Shown here: positions 18,901 to 28,234 of the stretch, in pieces | Layout: every line of letters starts with the position of its first letter | How positions within the stretch are numbered: the first letter of the stretch is position 1 | NCBI GenBank assembly: GCA_013141175.1 | Contig: JABFRN010000001.1 | Coordinates: forward strand, 744,001-808,000 | Length of the DNA stretch: 64,000 nt | DNA from: Lysobacter sp. | Lineage (GTDB): Bacteria > Pseudomonadota > Gammaproteobacteria > Xanthomonadales > Xanthomonadaceae | Direction of reading: 5' to 3' | Translations under genes and position numbers: made by a program | The notes under the pieces: generated by a model | Told to the model about the DNA's origin: nothing | Seen by the model: only the letters and a program-made list of their open reading frames with translations | The model's database searches: none

Positions 18901-19508
18901 TCTTTCCCGTGTTCCACGAAAAAATCGATCGCGGCGCCACGAACGCTATCCAAGGGGACAATACCGGATACGACGGAAAACCTCTGGGCGTAATAACGGA
19001 CCTCAGGGAATCCTGTCGACAGCAACGACTGCAATTCGTCAAGTCGCAATTCCTTGACGTGGTATTCGTTGTGGGCGCCATTGTACTTCGCGTATACATC
19101 CTTGTTGGGCGAAGAGAGAACGAGAAAACCGTCAGGGCGCAGTACGCGTTTGATTTCCGAGAGCATCGCCTCATGCTCGAGAAGATGCTCTATGGTCTCG
19201 AATGACACGACCGCATCCACGCTCGCATCCGCCAATGGGATCGCCGCTGCGCTGCCCTGCTCGAAACGAAGATTGGACGATCGCGAATACTGCGCCGATG
19301 CGTGATTGATCGCTTCTCGAGAGATATCGACACCGACCACAGAAGCCGCATGCGCAGCGATCAACGCAGCCCCGTAGCCTTCGCCACAGGCAATGTCCAG
19401 CACTTCCTTTCCAGCAAGCACCGATGCGCACCAGACATAGCGGTGCAGGTGTTCGTATCGGATTTCACCGATCACCGAAGGCACGTAGCGTTCACCCGTG
19501 AACTTCAC
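15945..19508 (-). CDS. Four-part fusion: SAM methyltransferase, coiled coil, GT2 and GT4 glycosyltransferases
   Basis: The GTG at 19508 overlaps the wzt stop as GTGA and gives [10 protein letters not shown] as the N-terminus. The product is 1187 aa. Residues 1 to about 230 form a class I methyltransferase ([12 protein letters not shown] as SAM motif). Residues about 365-475 are a heptad-rich coiled coil ending in [11 protein letters not shown]. Residues about 550-815 form a GT2 domain ([17 protein letters not shown] near 634; a later [11 protein letters not shown] motif). Residues about 820-1170 form a GT4-type C-terminal domain with VPYGFDAF and the [13 protein letters not shown] segment. 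In ABC-exported O-antigens, methyltransferase-coiled-coil proteins such as WbdD end the chain and set its length; here this seems fused to chain-building transferases. Confidence 0.88.
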   Translation of the reverse strand: MKFTGERYVPSVIGEIRYEHLHRYVWCASVLAGKEVLDIACGEGYGAALIAAHAASVVGVDISREAINHASAQYSRSSNLRFEQGSAAAIPLADASVDAVVSFETIEHLLEHEAMLSEIKRVLRPDGFLVLSSPNKDVYAKYNGAHNEYHVKELRLDELQSLLSTGFPEVRYYAQRFSVVSGIVPLDSVRGAAIDFFVEHGKDISARTPEFAEPMYFMAVAAMDDRHLPLMSPSLFCSEDDDLYQRHREIARWAQGLDSEVERVGGLLRREQSLHMEAVRWAQSLDEEAQKQRAIWSEHFNGLEAATRSSTALHSGITSLAAALDLDTTATAPQEMSLDDTLRSSMTVHAGISDRVQLLLGKNRSFEVDRANLEARIETLGRAVSESEAAYRGLDARHAALEATHAKLEAAYSEANRQHATFVAEADAKAVLHESEVELLTLRLNCEMADVRRLNDEIARIATSRSWRLTRPLRGLGRIMRGEWRMVLASPFMQSLRRAEISSDEVSSERDASGNRMIPDAAGADVRIGKDRIEKDLESILDGLAFPEFEVPEVSVIVPAYGKAVMTANCLRSIAQSAPEASYEVVLVEDESGDGQMRRFASVTGLRYSENPRNLGFVRSCNRAAQLSRGRYLLFLNNDTLVAPGWLDALLQMFKLHPDAGLVGSKLVYPDGRLQEAGGILWQDGSAWNYGRLQNPDEGEFNYVRRVDYCSGASILVAAEDFKSFSGFDEHYAPAYCEDSDLAFKIRSIGKQVYYTPFSVVTHLEGASHGTDLAQGGKAYQVQNQRKFFERWQAALSRHYRNGERVFRARDRAWDRKVALVVDHYVPQPDRDAGSRTMFAYLRALVEAGWLVKFWPDNLRYDPDYTPALQALGVEVMHGPRYYGAFDRYIRENGAEFDAVLLSRPDVAIKYIEDVRRHSHARIVYYGHDLHFRRMQREAQIVGTDGGAWRSMRDLEERLWLQVDLVLYPSQDEAFDVHQMVPGANAQAIVPYGFDAFREDATPAGRAGVLFVAGFAHPPNADAARLLVEELMPMVWKRHPGVMVFLVGANPSSAVKALQGERVIVTGYVDDEMLEKFYLRSRVSVIPLRYGAGIKSKVVESLQQGLPLVTTSTGAQGLPGLSDVASIHDEPMEMAENILRLLEDDAVWLEKSANGGAYARMRFSRSNLREQIDRAMTGSEVSVGERQ

Positions 19509-20893
19509 GCCACTTGCCCCCTGACGACCTGGATATCCAGCATGGGAATACCGATCAATCCGAACCGCATGGTCGAATCCAGCGCACGAAACTCGATCGC
19601 ATCGTGGATCCAATGCTGTTGCGTGTGTTCTTGCTGCGTTCCGCTGGCGACCGCCGCGTCGACGGTGTAGGCCGCCCGGGGAAGGATCGGCATGCGGAAG
19701 CGGAAATCGGCATGGATACGCTCGCCTGCAGCCCCCTGCAGACCGTTTTCCTGGTAGACAAGATAGGTGTTGTCGCCGAACAGACGCTGGCCGAGCCGGT
19801 CCTTGACATAGAAGCCCACGATCAGATTTTCGAGCGGAGCATGCACCTGCACGGATATTCGCAGGACGACGATCTCACCACCCGCGATGAGATCAACCGG
19901 AGCGGCGTGCGCATCCAGGATGCCAACGGTAACGATGGTCGCCTGTTTTGCACCGAATTCGACTCCGGTGTCGTCTGGATTGAATTCATATACGCGGATC
20001 GGATTGCCTTGGCCGGTCAGATCGAAAGTACCTGCCCGGAAATCATTTTCCGTCGCGCGCGGACGCTGCGCGGCATCTTTGCGCACAACCTTCACCTCGC
20101 TGCCATCCACACTCGAGCGCTCCGCGGCATGTTGCTGCGCCATGTAGTTTTCGACCACCTCTTGCGCAGGGCCGGCCATCTTGATGCGCCCATTCTCGAG
20201 CCAGATCGCGCGACGGCACAGATTGACGACGGCTGCGGCATCGTGACTGACGAACAGAAGGGTGCCGCGCGACTGGAAGTCGCGCAGAAAACGCATGCAT
20301 TTCTGCGAGAAAAACGTATCTCCGACCGAAAGCGCCTCATCGATGATGAGAATGTCGGCATCGACGTGCGCGATCACCGCGAACGCGAGCCTCACCACCA
20401 TGCCGCTCGAATAACTCCTGACCGGCTGGTCGATGAAATCGCCGATGTCGGCAAACGCGATGATGCTGTCGAACCGGCGATCGATCTCTGCTCTGCTCAG
20501 ACCGAGAATCGCCGCATTCATCAGTACGTTTTCGCGTCCGCTGAAATCCGGATTGAAGCCGCTGCCAAGTTCAAGCAGCGCAGCGACCCGCCCCCTCACC
20601 TGGATCTCGCCTTCCGTCGGCGCGAGTGTGCCGGCGATGATCTGCAGCAGAGTCGATTTTCCGGAGCCATTGCGTCCGATGACGCCGAGCGTTTCTCCAC
20701 GGCCAATTTCGAAACCGATGTCTTTCAGCGCCCAGAATTCGTTCGATGCCTTGTGTTTGCCGAAACGATGCAGAAGCCGATGGATCGGTTTTTCGTACAT
20801 GCGGAAACACTTGCCCAGGCCACGTCCTTCGATGACCGGCAGGCTTGCCACCGCTGGCTCTTCGGCGCCGTCCTTCGACTTGTCAAAGGACAT
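19505..20893 (-). CDS. wzt: Polysaccharide ABC transporter ATP-binding protein with C-terminal sugar-binding domain (Wzt)
   Basis: The 462-aa protein has an N-terminal ABC ATPase: Walker [10 protein letters not shown], the SYSSGM signature and Walker [13 protein letters not shown]. The region around [19 protein letters not shown] is typical of the TagH/KpsT/Wzt group. After residue about 285 comes a beta-rich extension (to the end) like the Wzt C-terminal domain that recognises the modified non-reducing end of the glycan before export. The presence of this domain agrees with the chain-terminator-like methyltransferase encoded next. It overlaps wzm by 11 bases. Confidence 0.93.
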   Translation of the reverse strand: MSFDKSKDGAEEPAVASLPVIEGRGLGKCFRMYEKPIHRLLHRFGKHKASNEFWALKDIGFEIGRGETLGVIGRNGSGKSTLLQIIAGTLAPTEGEIQVRGRVAALLELGSGFNPDFSGRENVLMNAAILGLSRAEIDRRFDSIIAFADIGDFIDQPVRSYSSGMVVRLAFAVIAHVDADILIIDEALSVGDTFFSQKCMRFLRDFQSRGTLLFVSHDAAAVVNLCRRAIWLENGRIKMAGPAQEVVENYMAQQHAAERSSVDGSEVKVVRKDAAQRPRATENDFRAGTFDLTGQGNPIRVYEFNPDDTGVEFGAKQATIVTVGILDAHAAPVDLIAGGEIVVLRISVQVHAPLENLIVGFYVKDRLGQRLFGDNTYLVYQENGLQGAAGERIHADFRFRMPILPRAAYTVDAAVASGTQQEHTQQHWIHDAIEFRALDSTMRFGLIGIPMLDIQVVRGQVA

Positions 20894-21698
20894 CGGCGAA
20901 CCCTCTTCGCATCTTGTTGAACGTCAGCGAGCCGAAGACGAGAAAGGCGAGGTAAAGCAGCATTTGCAACCCCAGCGAGCCCCAATCCGGTACACGTCCC
21001 CAGATCACGACTTCACGCGCCTGATTGATCACGGGGGTGAGCGGATTGGACATGAAAACCCATTTGTATTCTTCGGGAATCGATTCGACCGGAACAATCG
21101 CAGACGACAGGAACAGCATTGCCGTCGCAAGCACGCCAACGAACTGACCGACATCCCGCACGTAAACGCCGATTGCCGACACCAGCAGACTGACGCCTGC
21201 GGCAAGAACCAGTAGAGGCAGGATCACGAGCGGCAGGAAAAGCACGGTCCATGGCACCGATCCGTGCAGGACAAGCTTCAAGACCAGCAGCACGACGATA
21301 TTCATCACCAAATGGAACAAGGCCGAAAAAACCATGCTCCACACCAGCGCATCGAGCGGAAACACCACTTTTTTCACATAGTTGGAGTTCGCAATGATCA
21401 GCCGTGGCGCCGTCGTCAGACACTCCGCGAAGAAACTGTGCAGGATCAATCCGCAGAAAAGGATCAAAACGAAGTCCTCGGTCGATCCGCTGCTGCCGGG
21501 CCACCGGCTCTTGAGGATGTATCCGAATGCGAGGGTGTAGATCATCAGCATCAGGATCGGACTGATCAACGACCACAGCATGCCGAAAGTCGCGCCACGA
21601 TAACGACCGAGCACTTCCCTTCGCGCCAACTGCATGACGAGGGAACGATGTTGGATGAGCGCCGCGAACGGCTGCCTCAGGACGTTGGACATCCGCAT
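20883..21698 (-). CDS. wzm: Polysaccharide ABC transporter permease (Wzm)
   Basis: The 271-aa ABC-2 type permease has six predicted membrane helices. The N-terminal amphipathic segment LARREVLGRYRGATFGMLWSL is characteristic of polysaccharide exporters. It forms the export channel with Wzt for undecaprenyl-diphosphate-linked glycan. It is the first gene of the overlapping operon that runs down to 12323. The stop of the cystathionine gene lies only three bases upstream, so read-through from that gene is possible. Translation could also start at the third codon (ATG). Confidence 0.92.
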   Translation of the reverse strand: MRMSNVLRQPFAALIQHRSLVMQLARREVLGRYRGATFGMLWSLISPILMLMIYTLAFGYILKSRWPGSSGSTEDFVLILFCGLILHSFFAECLTTAPRLIIANSNYVKKVVFPLDALVWSMVFSALFHLVMNIVVLLVLKLVLHGSVPWTVLFLPLVILPLLVLAAGVSLLVSAIGVYVRDVGQFVGVLATAMLFLSSAIVPVESIPEEYKWVFMSNPLTPVINQAREVVIWGRVPDWGSLGLQMLLYLAFLVFGSLTFNKMRRGFADVL

Positions 21699-21701
21699 AC
21701 C

Positions 21702-22889
21702 TCAGCGCATCGGACTCAACGCCCACTCCAGATCACGGCGCAAATCCTCCAGCGACTCCACACCCACGCTCAAACGCACCAGATCATCTTGAATACCCAG
21801 AACAGCGCGACGCTCGACCGGCACCGACGCGTGGGTCATCACCGCGGGGTGATTGACCAGGCTCTCGACGCCACCGAGCGACTCGGCGAGGGTGAACAGA
21901 TGGGTACGCTCGCAGAAGCGCTTCGCGCCCTCGAAGCCGCCCTTCACGCGGATCGACACGATGCCGCCGAAGCCGTCCATCTGCCGCGCTGCGAGCGCGT
22001 GCTGCGGGTGGTCCTTCAGGCCCGGATAGATCACCTGCTCGATTGCCGGATGCGTCTGCAACCATTCGGCCAATGCCAGCGCGTTCGCGCAGTGCGCCTG
22101 CATGCGCAGGTGCAGCGTCTTCAGGCCACGCAGGGCGAGGAAGCTGTCGAACGGCCCCTGCACCGCACCGACCGAGTTCTGCAGGAACGCCATCTGCTCG
22201 GCCAGTTCCGCATTGTCGCCGACCACCACCATGCCACCGACCATGTCGGAGTGGCCATTGAGGTATTTGGTGGCCGAATGCATGACGATGTCCGCACCGT
22301 GTTCCAGCGGGCGCTGCAGGATCGGCGAAGCGAAGGTGTTGTCGGCGACCATCAGCAGGCCGTGCTTTTTCGCGATCGCGCTCACTGCCTTGAGGTCGAC
22401 GATCTTCAGCATCGGATTGGTCGGCGTTTCTACCCACACCATCCGCGTATTGGGTTTGATGGCTGCCTCGAAAGCGGCGGGATCGGTCAGATCGACGAAA
22501 CTGAAATCGAGTCCGGCACTGCGCCGGCGCACCCGCTCGAACAGCCGGAACGTGCCGCCGTACACGTCGTCCATGCAGACCACATGGCTGCCGCTGTCGA
22601 GCAGCTCGAGGATGGTCGAGGTGGCCGCCAGGCCCGAGGCGAAGGCGAAGCCGCGACTGCCGCCTTCCAGGCCAGCGACGCAGCGCTCGTAGGCGAAGCG
22701 GGTCGGGTTGTGGGTGCGGGAGTACTCGAAGCCCTGATGCACGCCAGGACTGCTCTGCGCGTAGGTCGAGGTGGCGTAGATCGGCGTCATCACCGCCCCG
22801 GTGCTGGGGTCGGGGCTTTGCCCGGCATGGATGGCCTTGGTACCAAGACCCCAATCGCTGGCAGGGTCGGCGTGCTCGGACTGGCTCAT
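21702..22889 (-). CDS. metB: Cystathionine gamma-lyase or gamma-synthase family PLP enzyme
   Basis: The 395-aa protein belongs to the Cys/Met metabolism PLP family. The PLP lysine is K208 in the motif HSATKYLNGHSD; EYSRTHNPTR and the FASGLAAT segment are also diagnostic. Family members split or form cystathionine, and sequence alone does not separate gamma-lyase from gamma-synthase well. The neighbouring cystathionine beta-synthase favours a gamma-lyase role in reverse transsulfuration (homocysteine to cysteine). The gene symbol metB is the one usually given to these xanthomonad proteins and should be treated as tentative. Confidence 0.88.
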   Translation of the reverse strand: MSQSEHADPASDWGLGTKAIHAGQSPDPSTGAVMTPIYATSTYAQSSPGVHQGFEYSRTHNPTRFAYERCVAGLEGGSRGFAFASGLAATSTILELLDSGSHVVCMDDVYGGTFRLFERVRRRSAGLDFSFVDLTDPAAFEAAIKPNTRMVWVETPTNPMLKIVDLKAVSAIAKKHGLLMVADNTFASPILQRPLEHGADIVMHSATKYLNGHSDMVGGMVVVGDNAELAEQMAFLQNSVGAVQGPFDSFLALRGLKTLHLRMQAHCANALALAEWLQTHPAIEQVIYPGLKDHPQHALAARQMDGFGGIVSIRVKGGFEGAKRFCERTHLFTLAESLGGVESLVNHPAVMTHASVPVERRAVLGIQDDLVRLSVGVESLEDLRRDLEWALSPMR

Positions 22890-22954
22890 CTCAGGCGTTT
22901 CCGAAGAAAAAGGCCGCCGATTTTAACATCGCGGCCCCGGCTTCGACCGTTCGA

Positions 22955-24358
22955 TTACTGAACGCGTCGGCGCAGATAGTTCAGCAAATCGATCCGGGTG
23001 ATCAGCCCCAGGAAGCGCTCGCCGTCCATGACGATGGCGACGTGGCCCCGGTCGAACACCGGCAGCAGCGCCTCGACCGGGGAGCGCACGTCGAGCTTGT
23101 CGAGCTTGCTGACCATGGCGGTCGAGGCCGGGTCGCGGAACCGGGCTTCGTCGCCGTAGACGTGCAGCAGCACATCGCTCTCGTCGAGGATGCCGACGAT
23201 CCGCTCGCCGTCCATGACCGGCAATTGCGAAATCTCGTACAGCTTCATGCGTTGGTAGGCGGTCACCAGCAGATCGTTGGGGCCGACCACCACCGTGTCG
23301 CGGCGGGTATATGGGCGCAGGATGAGATCGCGCAGGTCGCCGTGCTGTTCGCGCTCCAGAAAACCGTTGTCGAGCATCCAGTAGTCGTTGTACTGCTTGG
23401 AAAGGTATTTGTTGCCGGTGTCGCAGACGAACACCAGCACGTTCTTCGGCGTGGTCTGTTCGCGGCAGTATTTCAATGCGGCGGTCAGCAGGGTGCCGGT
23501 CGAAGAACCACCCAGAACGCCTTCGGAACGCAGCAGTTCGCGGGCGGCGAGGAAGCTTTCCTTGTCGGTGACGGCGTAAGCCTTCTTGACCCGGCTGAAA
23601 TCGGAGATATCGGGCAGGAAGTCCTCGCCGATGCCTTCGACCATCCAACTGCCTGACTTCTCGTTGAGGCGGCCGTCGTTGATGTATTCGGCCAGGATCG
23701 AGCCGACAGGATCGGCCAGGATCAACTCGGTATGCGGCGATTGCTCGGCGAAACAGCGGGACAGGCCGGTCATGGTGCCGGAGCTGCCGCAGCCGAACAC
23801 GATCGCGTCCAGGCCACCGACGCCATGCATCTGCGACAGGATCTCGGGGCCGGTGACGAACTGGTGTGCCGCGGGGTTGTCCGGATTGCCGAACTGGTTG
23901 ATGAAGTAGGCGCCCGGGGTTTCACCGGCGATCCGTGCCGCCATGTCCTGATAGTAGTCCGGGTGCCCCTTGGCCACGTCCGAACGGGTCAGCACGACCT
24001 CGGCGCCCATCGCCTTGAGGTTGAAGATCTTCTCGCGGCTCATCTTGTCGGGGACGACGAGAATCAGCCGATAGCCCTTCTGCTGGGCGACCAGCGCCAA
24101 ACCGATCCCGGTGTTGCCGGCGGTGCCTTCGACCAGGGTGGCGCCGGGCTGGATGTCGCCGCGCTGCTCGGCGGCTTCGATCATGCGCAGGCCGATGCGG
24201 TCCTTGATCGATCCGCCGGGATTCTGGCATTCGAGCTTCAGATACAGCGTGCAGACGCCGGTGTCGAGACGTTGGGCGCGAACGATCGGCGTGTCGGCGA
24301 TCAGGTCGAGAACAGAGTCGTGGACGGAAGATTCACGGACCGAGGGAAGATTCGACAT
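22955..24358 (-). CDS. cbs: Cystathionine beta-synthase with C-terminal CBS pair
   Basis: The start at 24358 (467 aa) fits the family N-terminus; the longer upstream frame has no similarity. The fold II PLP domain (about residues 15-330) has NPGGSIKDR with the PLP lysine K52, the GTAGNTGIG phosphate loop and GGSSTGT. Residues about 340-467 hold two CBS domains. The heme-binding N-terminal extension of animal enzymes is missing, as usual in bacteria. It condenses serine with homocysteine to cystathionine, feeding the lyase encoded 65 bases downstream. Confidence 0.92.
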   Translation of the reverse strand: MSNLPSVRESSVHDSVLDLIADTPIVRAQRLDTGVCTLYLKLECQNPGGSIKDRIGLRMIEAAEQRGDIQPGATLVEGTAGNTGIGLALVAQQKGYRLILVVPDKMSREKIFNLKAMGAEVVLTRSDVAKGHPDYYQDMAARIAGETPGAYFINQFGNPDNPAAHQFVTGPEILSQMHGVGGLDAIVFGCGSSGTMTGLSRCFAEQSPHTELILADPVGSILAEYINDGRLNEKSGSWMVEGIGEDFLPDISDFSRVKKAYAVTDKESFLAARELLRSEGVLGGSSTGTLLTAALKYCREQTTPKNVLVFVCDTGNKYLSKQYNDYWMLDNGFLEREQHGDLRDLILRPYTRRDTVVVGPNDLLVTAYQRMKLYEISQLPVMDGERIVGILDESDVLLHVYGDEARFRDPASTAMVSKLDKLDVRSPVEALLPVFDRGHVAIVMDGERFLGLITRIDLLNYLRRRVQ

Positions 24359-24495
24359 GCCGGCGCCAGCTCGCTGGGGAAAGGCCGGATTATCGCATCG
24401 TCGGATGAGGGGGCGGGATGCCGGCGTGCCGGCATACGGGCGGCGGGACGGCGGCAGGCTGAAACCGCCGCCGTCCACAGGCTGGTGATACGGGC

Positions 24496-24714
24496 TCAGT
24501 GATGCAGTGCGTCGTACATCCGGGTGAGGCGATCCTTCGCGGCGAGCTTCTCGCGTTTCATCTGCACAAGCCGGGTGTCGTCGATCGGTAATACGCCGAG
24601 CTCGGCATCCAGCACCTGTTTGTCGAGTTCCTTGTGGCGATGATAGAGCTGACGGAATTCGGTATTCGCCTTCATCAAGGCTTCGAGCTCGGTCTGGGAT
24701 TGCCCTTCGAACAT
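24496..24714 (-). CDS. DUF465 (YdcH-like) small protein
   Basis: The start at 24714 has a strong GAGGAGG site; the product is 72 aa. It is nearly all helix and charged, with the family pattern LYHRHKELDKQV followed by LKREK-type ending (VQMKREKLAAKDRLTRM). DUF465 proteins are small, widespread in proteobacteria and of unknown function. The frame remains open upstream but without similarity. Confidence 0.85.
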   Translation of the reverse strand: MFEGQSQTELEALMKANTEFRQLYHRHKELDKQVLDAELGVLPIDDTRLVQMKREKLAAKDRLTRMYDALHH

Positions 24715-25168
24715 GGATTCCTCCTCACAGCACGATGATCGGCCCAGCCAGAACGACCGGACCTCGGGATGGGAACGTTGGTTTGGAGCAGTGGGTTTGA
24801 AAACAGTGGGGTGTCGAGACGGGAAATGAAAACGCCCCGGCCGGACGCGGCGCAGGGCGTGATGGTAATGACCAGGGAATCGGCAGTGCGGACGCCCAGA
24901 CCGGAGCGTCCGCACGGACTTCACTTCCGGCGGCATTCTCCTTGGGATCGTCGTGCATCTGCGTCATCGGCTCTGCTCGTCGTCCGGAGGCGAACCGCCC
25001 CCGTAAAACCGACCCTACTCTTCTGTCCGGCGCGGGGCAAGCCATACACGCAAGATCCCGCTGCCCGGGGCAACGGCCGCATCCCGATGCGTGGGGGAAC
25101 AGGCACAGAAATGCAGCCAACATACTGATTTTGAATCGTTTTTCGAAACCACCCGATTGCAGGACATA
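24715..25168. other. Intergenic region without a recognised gene
   Basis: About 450 bases hold no convincing coding frame. It contains a perfect 10-bp hairpin, GTGCGGACGC/GCGTCCGCAC, at 24886-24915, and a second minus-strand GC-rich hairpin near 24830-24860 followed by TTTTC. These could be terminators or attenuator-like elements in the leader of the DUF465 gene. I cannot assign them further. Confidence 0.5.
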
Positions 25169-25831
25169 TCATTTGCCGGGTGGTTTCGGCTTGGGTTTCG
25201 GCTTCGGTTTCGGCTTGGGTTTGGGTTTGGGCTTGGCCACCGGTTCGACCGGCCCACCGGCGGTCAATTCGGCCTCGCGGCGGGCCAGCTCCGCCTCGCG
25301 CTCGCGGGCGAGACGGAGCTTTTCCGCCTCGCTGCCGGCGACGGTATCGAGCAGGCCCTCCGCTTCCTGACGCTCGCGCGCCTCCGCCTCCACCGCCTCA
25401 CGCAGCCGTGAGGTTTCCTCGGCCCGGATCTGGGCTTCGACCCGCAGGCGCTCGGACTCGGCGCGGGCACGCTCGGCATCGCGGCGGCTGGCCTCGACGA
25501 GCAGTTCGCTGCGCTCGATCTCCAGCCGCTGCAGCTCGGCACGATTGGCCTCGGTGCGGGATGCGATCTCGGCGGCCTCGATCCTGAGCTTGGCGATCTG
25601 CAGGATCTGTGGCCGCAGCTTGCGCTTCGCCGCCTGCAACGCCTGCAGGGCCTGCCGGGCCTGCAGCCGTTCGTAAGCGGCGAAAGCGTTGCGCTGCGGA
25701 TCGGTGTCGATGGCCTGCAGGCGCTGACCGAGCCGGACGACATCCGGGTCGGGTTCGGCGGCCGTGGTCGTGGCGAACGGCAGCAGCAATGCCAATGCGA
25801 GCGCTGCGGCAGTGCGGCGACGGGCGATCAC
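25169..25831 (-). CDS. Exported coiled-coil protein with a Lys-Pro repeat tail
   Basis: The 220-aa product has a signal peptide (core ALALALLLPFA, cut near TTAA) and then a long charged helix from about residue 30 to 190 rich in Ala, Glu and Arg, likely a coiled coil. The tail is a run of eight or so KP dipeptides ending in PPGK. The KP run is built from a GGTTTC/GGCTTC-type short DNA repeat at about 25180-25240. The start overlaps the upstream stop (ATGA), so it is translated with the DUF4398-like protein. Such tails may bind peptidoglycan or acidic surfaces; the role is unknown. Confidence 0.75.
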   Translation of the reverse strand: MIARRRTAAALALALLLPFATTTAAEPDPDVVRLGQRLQAIDTDPQRNAFAAYERLQARQALQALQAAKRKLRPQILQIAKLRIEAAEIASRTEANRAELQRLEIERSELLVEASRRDAERARAESERLRVEAQIRAEETSRLREAVEAEARERQEAEGLLDTVAGSEAEKLRLAREREAELARREAELTAGGPVEPVAKPKPKPKPKPKPKPKPKPPGK

Positions 25832-26250
25832 GGCGCAGCCTCGATGCCCAGACGCTGGCGCAGTTCGACGATTTCAGCGCGACGGCGGGCCAGCTCGCTC
25901 TGTAACGATGCTTCCCGACTGCGCGCCTGGGCATAGTCTGCTTCGGCGGCGGCCAACTGGGCCAGACCGATGGCATCGGCAGGCTTGCGCGCGGTCACCG
26001 CCGCCTGCGCTTGGCTCAAGGCGTTCTTCGCGCGCAGCAGGGCCTCACCTGCATACTGATCGGCATCCGCGGCTTCAGCCCGCAGGATCGCGGCCTGGGC
26101 GGTCTCCAGATCCTGGGTCGGCACCGGAGTCCGCGCAGAGGCGACGAACGGAAACGTGAGCGCGATCACAAGCGAGATCGCCGCAGCACCGTGACGCAGC
26201 GCATGAGGGTGCTGCGGGATGCGCGACATTTGTGCGAAGCTTGGAGTCAT
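25828..26250 (-). CDS. DUF4398-like exported helical protein
   Basis: The 140-aa product has a signal peptide (hydrophobic stretch AAAISLVIALTFPFVASA) followed by a helical domain. The pattern of an A-rich helix with AEAADADQYAGEALLRAKNAL fits DUF4398, a family often placed before OmpA-like envelope proteins. It is encoded directly upstream of the coiled-coil KP-tail protein with a four-base overlap, so the two probably act together in the periplasm. It is divergent from pilU. Confidence 0.75.
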   Translation of the reverse strand: MTPSFAQMSRIPQHPHALRHGAAAISLVIALTFPFVASARTPVPTQDLETAQAAILRAEAADADQYAGEALLRAKNALSQAQAAVTARKPADAIGLAQLAAAEADYAQARSREASLQSELARRRAEIVELRQRLGIEAAP

Positions 26251-26382
26251 GGGGAGCGTGCCGGTGATGGAATCGATAGCGGGTGAATCGATCGATCCGC
26301 GCGCGCCATTGTCATCAGCATTCGCGGCGGTTGCAACGCCGCAGCCACAGCGCAGCCAACGGCTGTATGGGGAGGTTCAACA

Positions 26383-27516
26383 ATGGACATCGGCTATTTC
26401 CTGAAGCTGATGACGGATAAAAACGCCTCCGACATGTTCCTGACCACCGGCGCGCCGGTGCACATCAAGGTCGAAGGCAAGCTGTATCCGCTCGGCAATA
26501 CCGGCCTGCCGCCGGGCATGGTCAAGAAGATCGCCTATTCGCTGATGGACGAAGGCCAGGTGCCGGATTTCGAACGCGATCTGGAGCTGAACATGGCGCT
26601 GTCGCTGGCCGATGCCGGTCGGTTCCGCGTCAATGTATTCAAACAGCGCGGCGAAGTGGGCATGGTGATCCGCGCGATCCGCAGCGTGATCCCCAGCATC
26701 GAGGAGCTGCAACTGCCGCAGGTGCTGAAGAACATCATCATGGCGCCGCGCGGACTGGTGCTGATCGTCGGCTCTACCGGTTCGGGCAAGTCGACCACGC
26801 TGGCATCGATGATCGACTACCGCAACACCACTGCCGCCGGCCACATCCTCACCATCGAGGATCCTATCGAATACCTGCACCGGCACAAGAAGTCGCTGGT
26901 CAACCAGCGCGAAGTCGGCTTGGACACCCATGCCTTCCACAACGCGCTGAAGAACGCGATGCGCGAGGCGCCGGATGTGATCCTGATCGGCGAAATCCTC
27001 GACGCCACCACGATGGAAGCCGCGATCGCCTTCGCCGAAACCGGACATCTCTGTCTCGCGACGTTGCACTCCAACAACGCCGACCAGACCATCGAACGCA
27101 TCCTGAACTTCTTCCCGGAAAGCGCGCACAAGAACGTGCTGATGAACCTGGCCCTGAACCTCAAGGCCGTGGTCAGCCAACGCCTGGTCGTAGGTGCGGA
27201 CGGGCGCCGCCTGCCTGCGGCCGAAGTGCTGATCAACACGCCGATGGTCCGCGACCTGCTGCGTCGCGGGCAGATACACGAGATCAAATCCGCGATGGAG
27301 GAGTCGCTCGAACAAGGCATGGAATCGTTCGACCAGTGCCTGTTCCGGCTGCACAAGGATGGCCGCATCAGCATGGAGGAAGCGCTGCGCGCCGCCGACT
27401 CCCGCGATGGCCTCGCGCTGAAATTCCGCCTGTCCGAAGGCAGCGGCGGCAGCGAGCACGACCCGTATGCGGTGGCGTTCGAAGGCGGCGACACCGGCTC
27501 TTCGTTCTCGCACTGA
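26383..27516 (+). CDS. pilU: Type IV pilus retraction ATPase PilU
   Basis: The 377-aa protein is a PilT-family ATPase. Walker A is GSTGSGKST at residues 130-138; the Asp box region reads LTIEDPIEYLH, Walker B is VILIGEILD, and the His box is LATLHSNNADQT. The start MDIGYFLKLM and the C-terminal region (GMESFDQCLFRL) are typical of PilU rather than PilT. PilU works with PilT in pilus retraction and twitching; pilT, usually next to it, is not in the window on the upstream side. A good terminator follows. Confidence 0.95.
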   Translation: MDIGYFLKLMTDKNASDMFLTTGAPVHIKVEGKLYPLGNTGLPPGMVKKIAYSLMDEGQVPDFERDLELNMALSLADAGRFRVNVFKQRGEVGMVIRAIRSVIPSIEELQLPQVLKNIIMAPRGLVLIVGSTGSGKSTTLASMIDYRNTTAAGHILTIEDPIEYLHRHKKSLVNQREVGLDTHAFHNALKNAMREAPDVILIGEILDATTMEAAIAFAETGHLCLATLHSNNADQTIERILNFFPESAHKNVLMNLALNLKAVVSQRLVVGADGRRLPAAEVLINTPMVRDLLRRGQIHEIKSAMEESLEQGMESFDQCLFRLHKDGRISMEEALRAADSRDGLALKFRLSEGSGGSEHDPYAVAFEGGDTGSSFSH

Positions 27517-27535
27517 CCACGCAGGTCGTGCGGAC

Positions 27536-27568
27536 GAACGCCCCGATCCAGGTCGGGGCGTTCTTGTT
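27536..27568 (+). terminator. Rho-independent terminator after pilU
   Basis: The stem GAACGCCCCG/CGGGGCGTTC with an eight-base loop is followed by TTGTTT. It stands between the convergent pilU and maiA genes and may serve both. Confidence 0.88.
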
Positions 27569-28234
27569 TCAGATCGCCGGGGCGTCCGCCTGTCGTTCCG
27601 GTCTTGCGGCGTCGAACGCCGGCAGCGCCAGGCAGGCCTCCTCGATCCGCCGGATCGTCGGGTACGGCGCCAGATCCACGGCGAAGCGTCGGGCGTTGTA
27701 GGCCTGCGGGATCAGGCAGCAGTCGGCGATGGTCGGCTGATCGCCTTCGCAGAACGTACCGGTGGCCGGATCGTCTGCAAGCAGCGCCTCGAACGCATCG
27801 AAACCCTCACGGATCCAGTGCCGCACCCATTCGTCGCGCTCGGGCTGTGGTGCATGCCATTCGCGTTCGAGGTACTGCAGCACGCGCAGATTGTTCAACG
27901 GGTGGATATCGCAGGCCACCATCAGCGACAACGAGCGCACGCGGGCGCGCCCGCGCGCGGGCGCGGGCAGCAGCAACGGCGCATCCGACCAGACTTCGTC
28001 GATGTATTCGAGGATCGCCAGCGACTGGCGGATCAATCGCTCGCCATGCTGAAACACCGGGATCAGTTTCTGCGGATTGGTCTGCGCGAAGGGCGGCAGA
28101 TGCTGCTCGCCGCCGTCGCGGATCAGATGCACCGGCACCGATTCGTAAGCCAGCCCTTTCAGATTCAGGCCGATCCGCACCCGATAAGCGGCACTCGAGC
28201 GCCAGTAGCCGTACAACCGCAAACCTTCGGTCAT
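27569..28234 (-). CDS. maiA: Maleylacetoacetate isomerase (zeta-class glutathione transferase)
   Basis: The ATG at 28234 overlaps the upstream stop as ATGA and gives 221 aa, the normal size. The N-terminal thioredoxin-like domain has LYGYWRSSAAYRVRI with the SSxxxR(V)R active-site motif of zeta-class enzymes; NPQKLIPV and QSLAILEYI form the glutathione site. The C-terminal helical domain includes DIHPLNNLRVL. It isomerises maleylacetoacetate to fumarylacetoacetate in tyrosine/homogentisate breakdown, followed by FahA encoded in the same operon. Confidence 0.93.
   Translation of the reverse strand: MTEGLRLYGYWRSSAAYRVRIGLNLKGLAYESVPVHLIRDGGEQHLPPFAQTNPQKLIPVFQHGERLIRQSLAILEYIDEVWSDAPLLLPAPARGRARVRSLSLMVACDIHPLNNLRVLQYLEREWHAPQPERDEWVRHWIREGFDAFEALLADDPATGTFCEGDQPTIADCCLIPQAYNARRFAVDLAPYPTIRRIEEACLALPAFDAARPERQADAPAI

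Noticed and set aside
24790..24920. Attenuator-like leader on the minus strand (ATTACCATCACG followed by GC hairpin and TTTTC)
   Set aside because: The frame that would read Val-Ile-Thr-Ile-Thr has no start codon, and the next gene is a DUF465 protein rather than an amino-acid biosynthesis gene.
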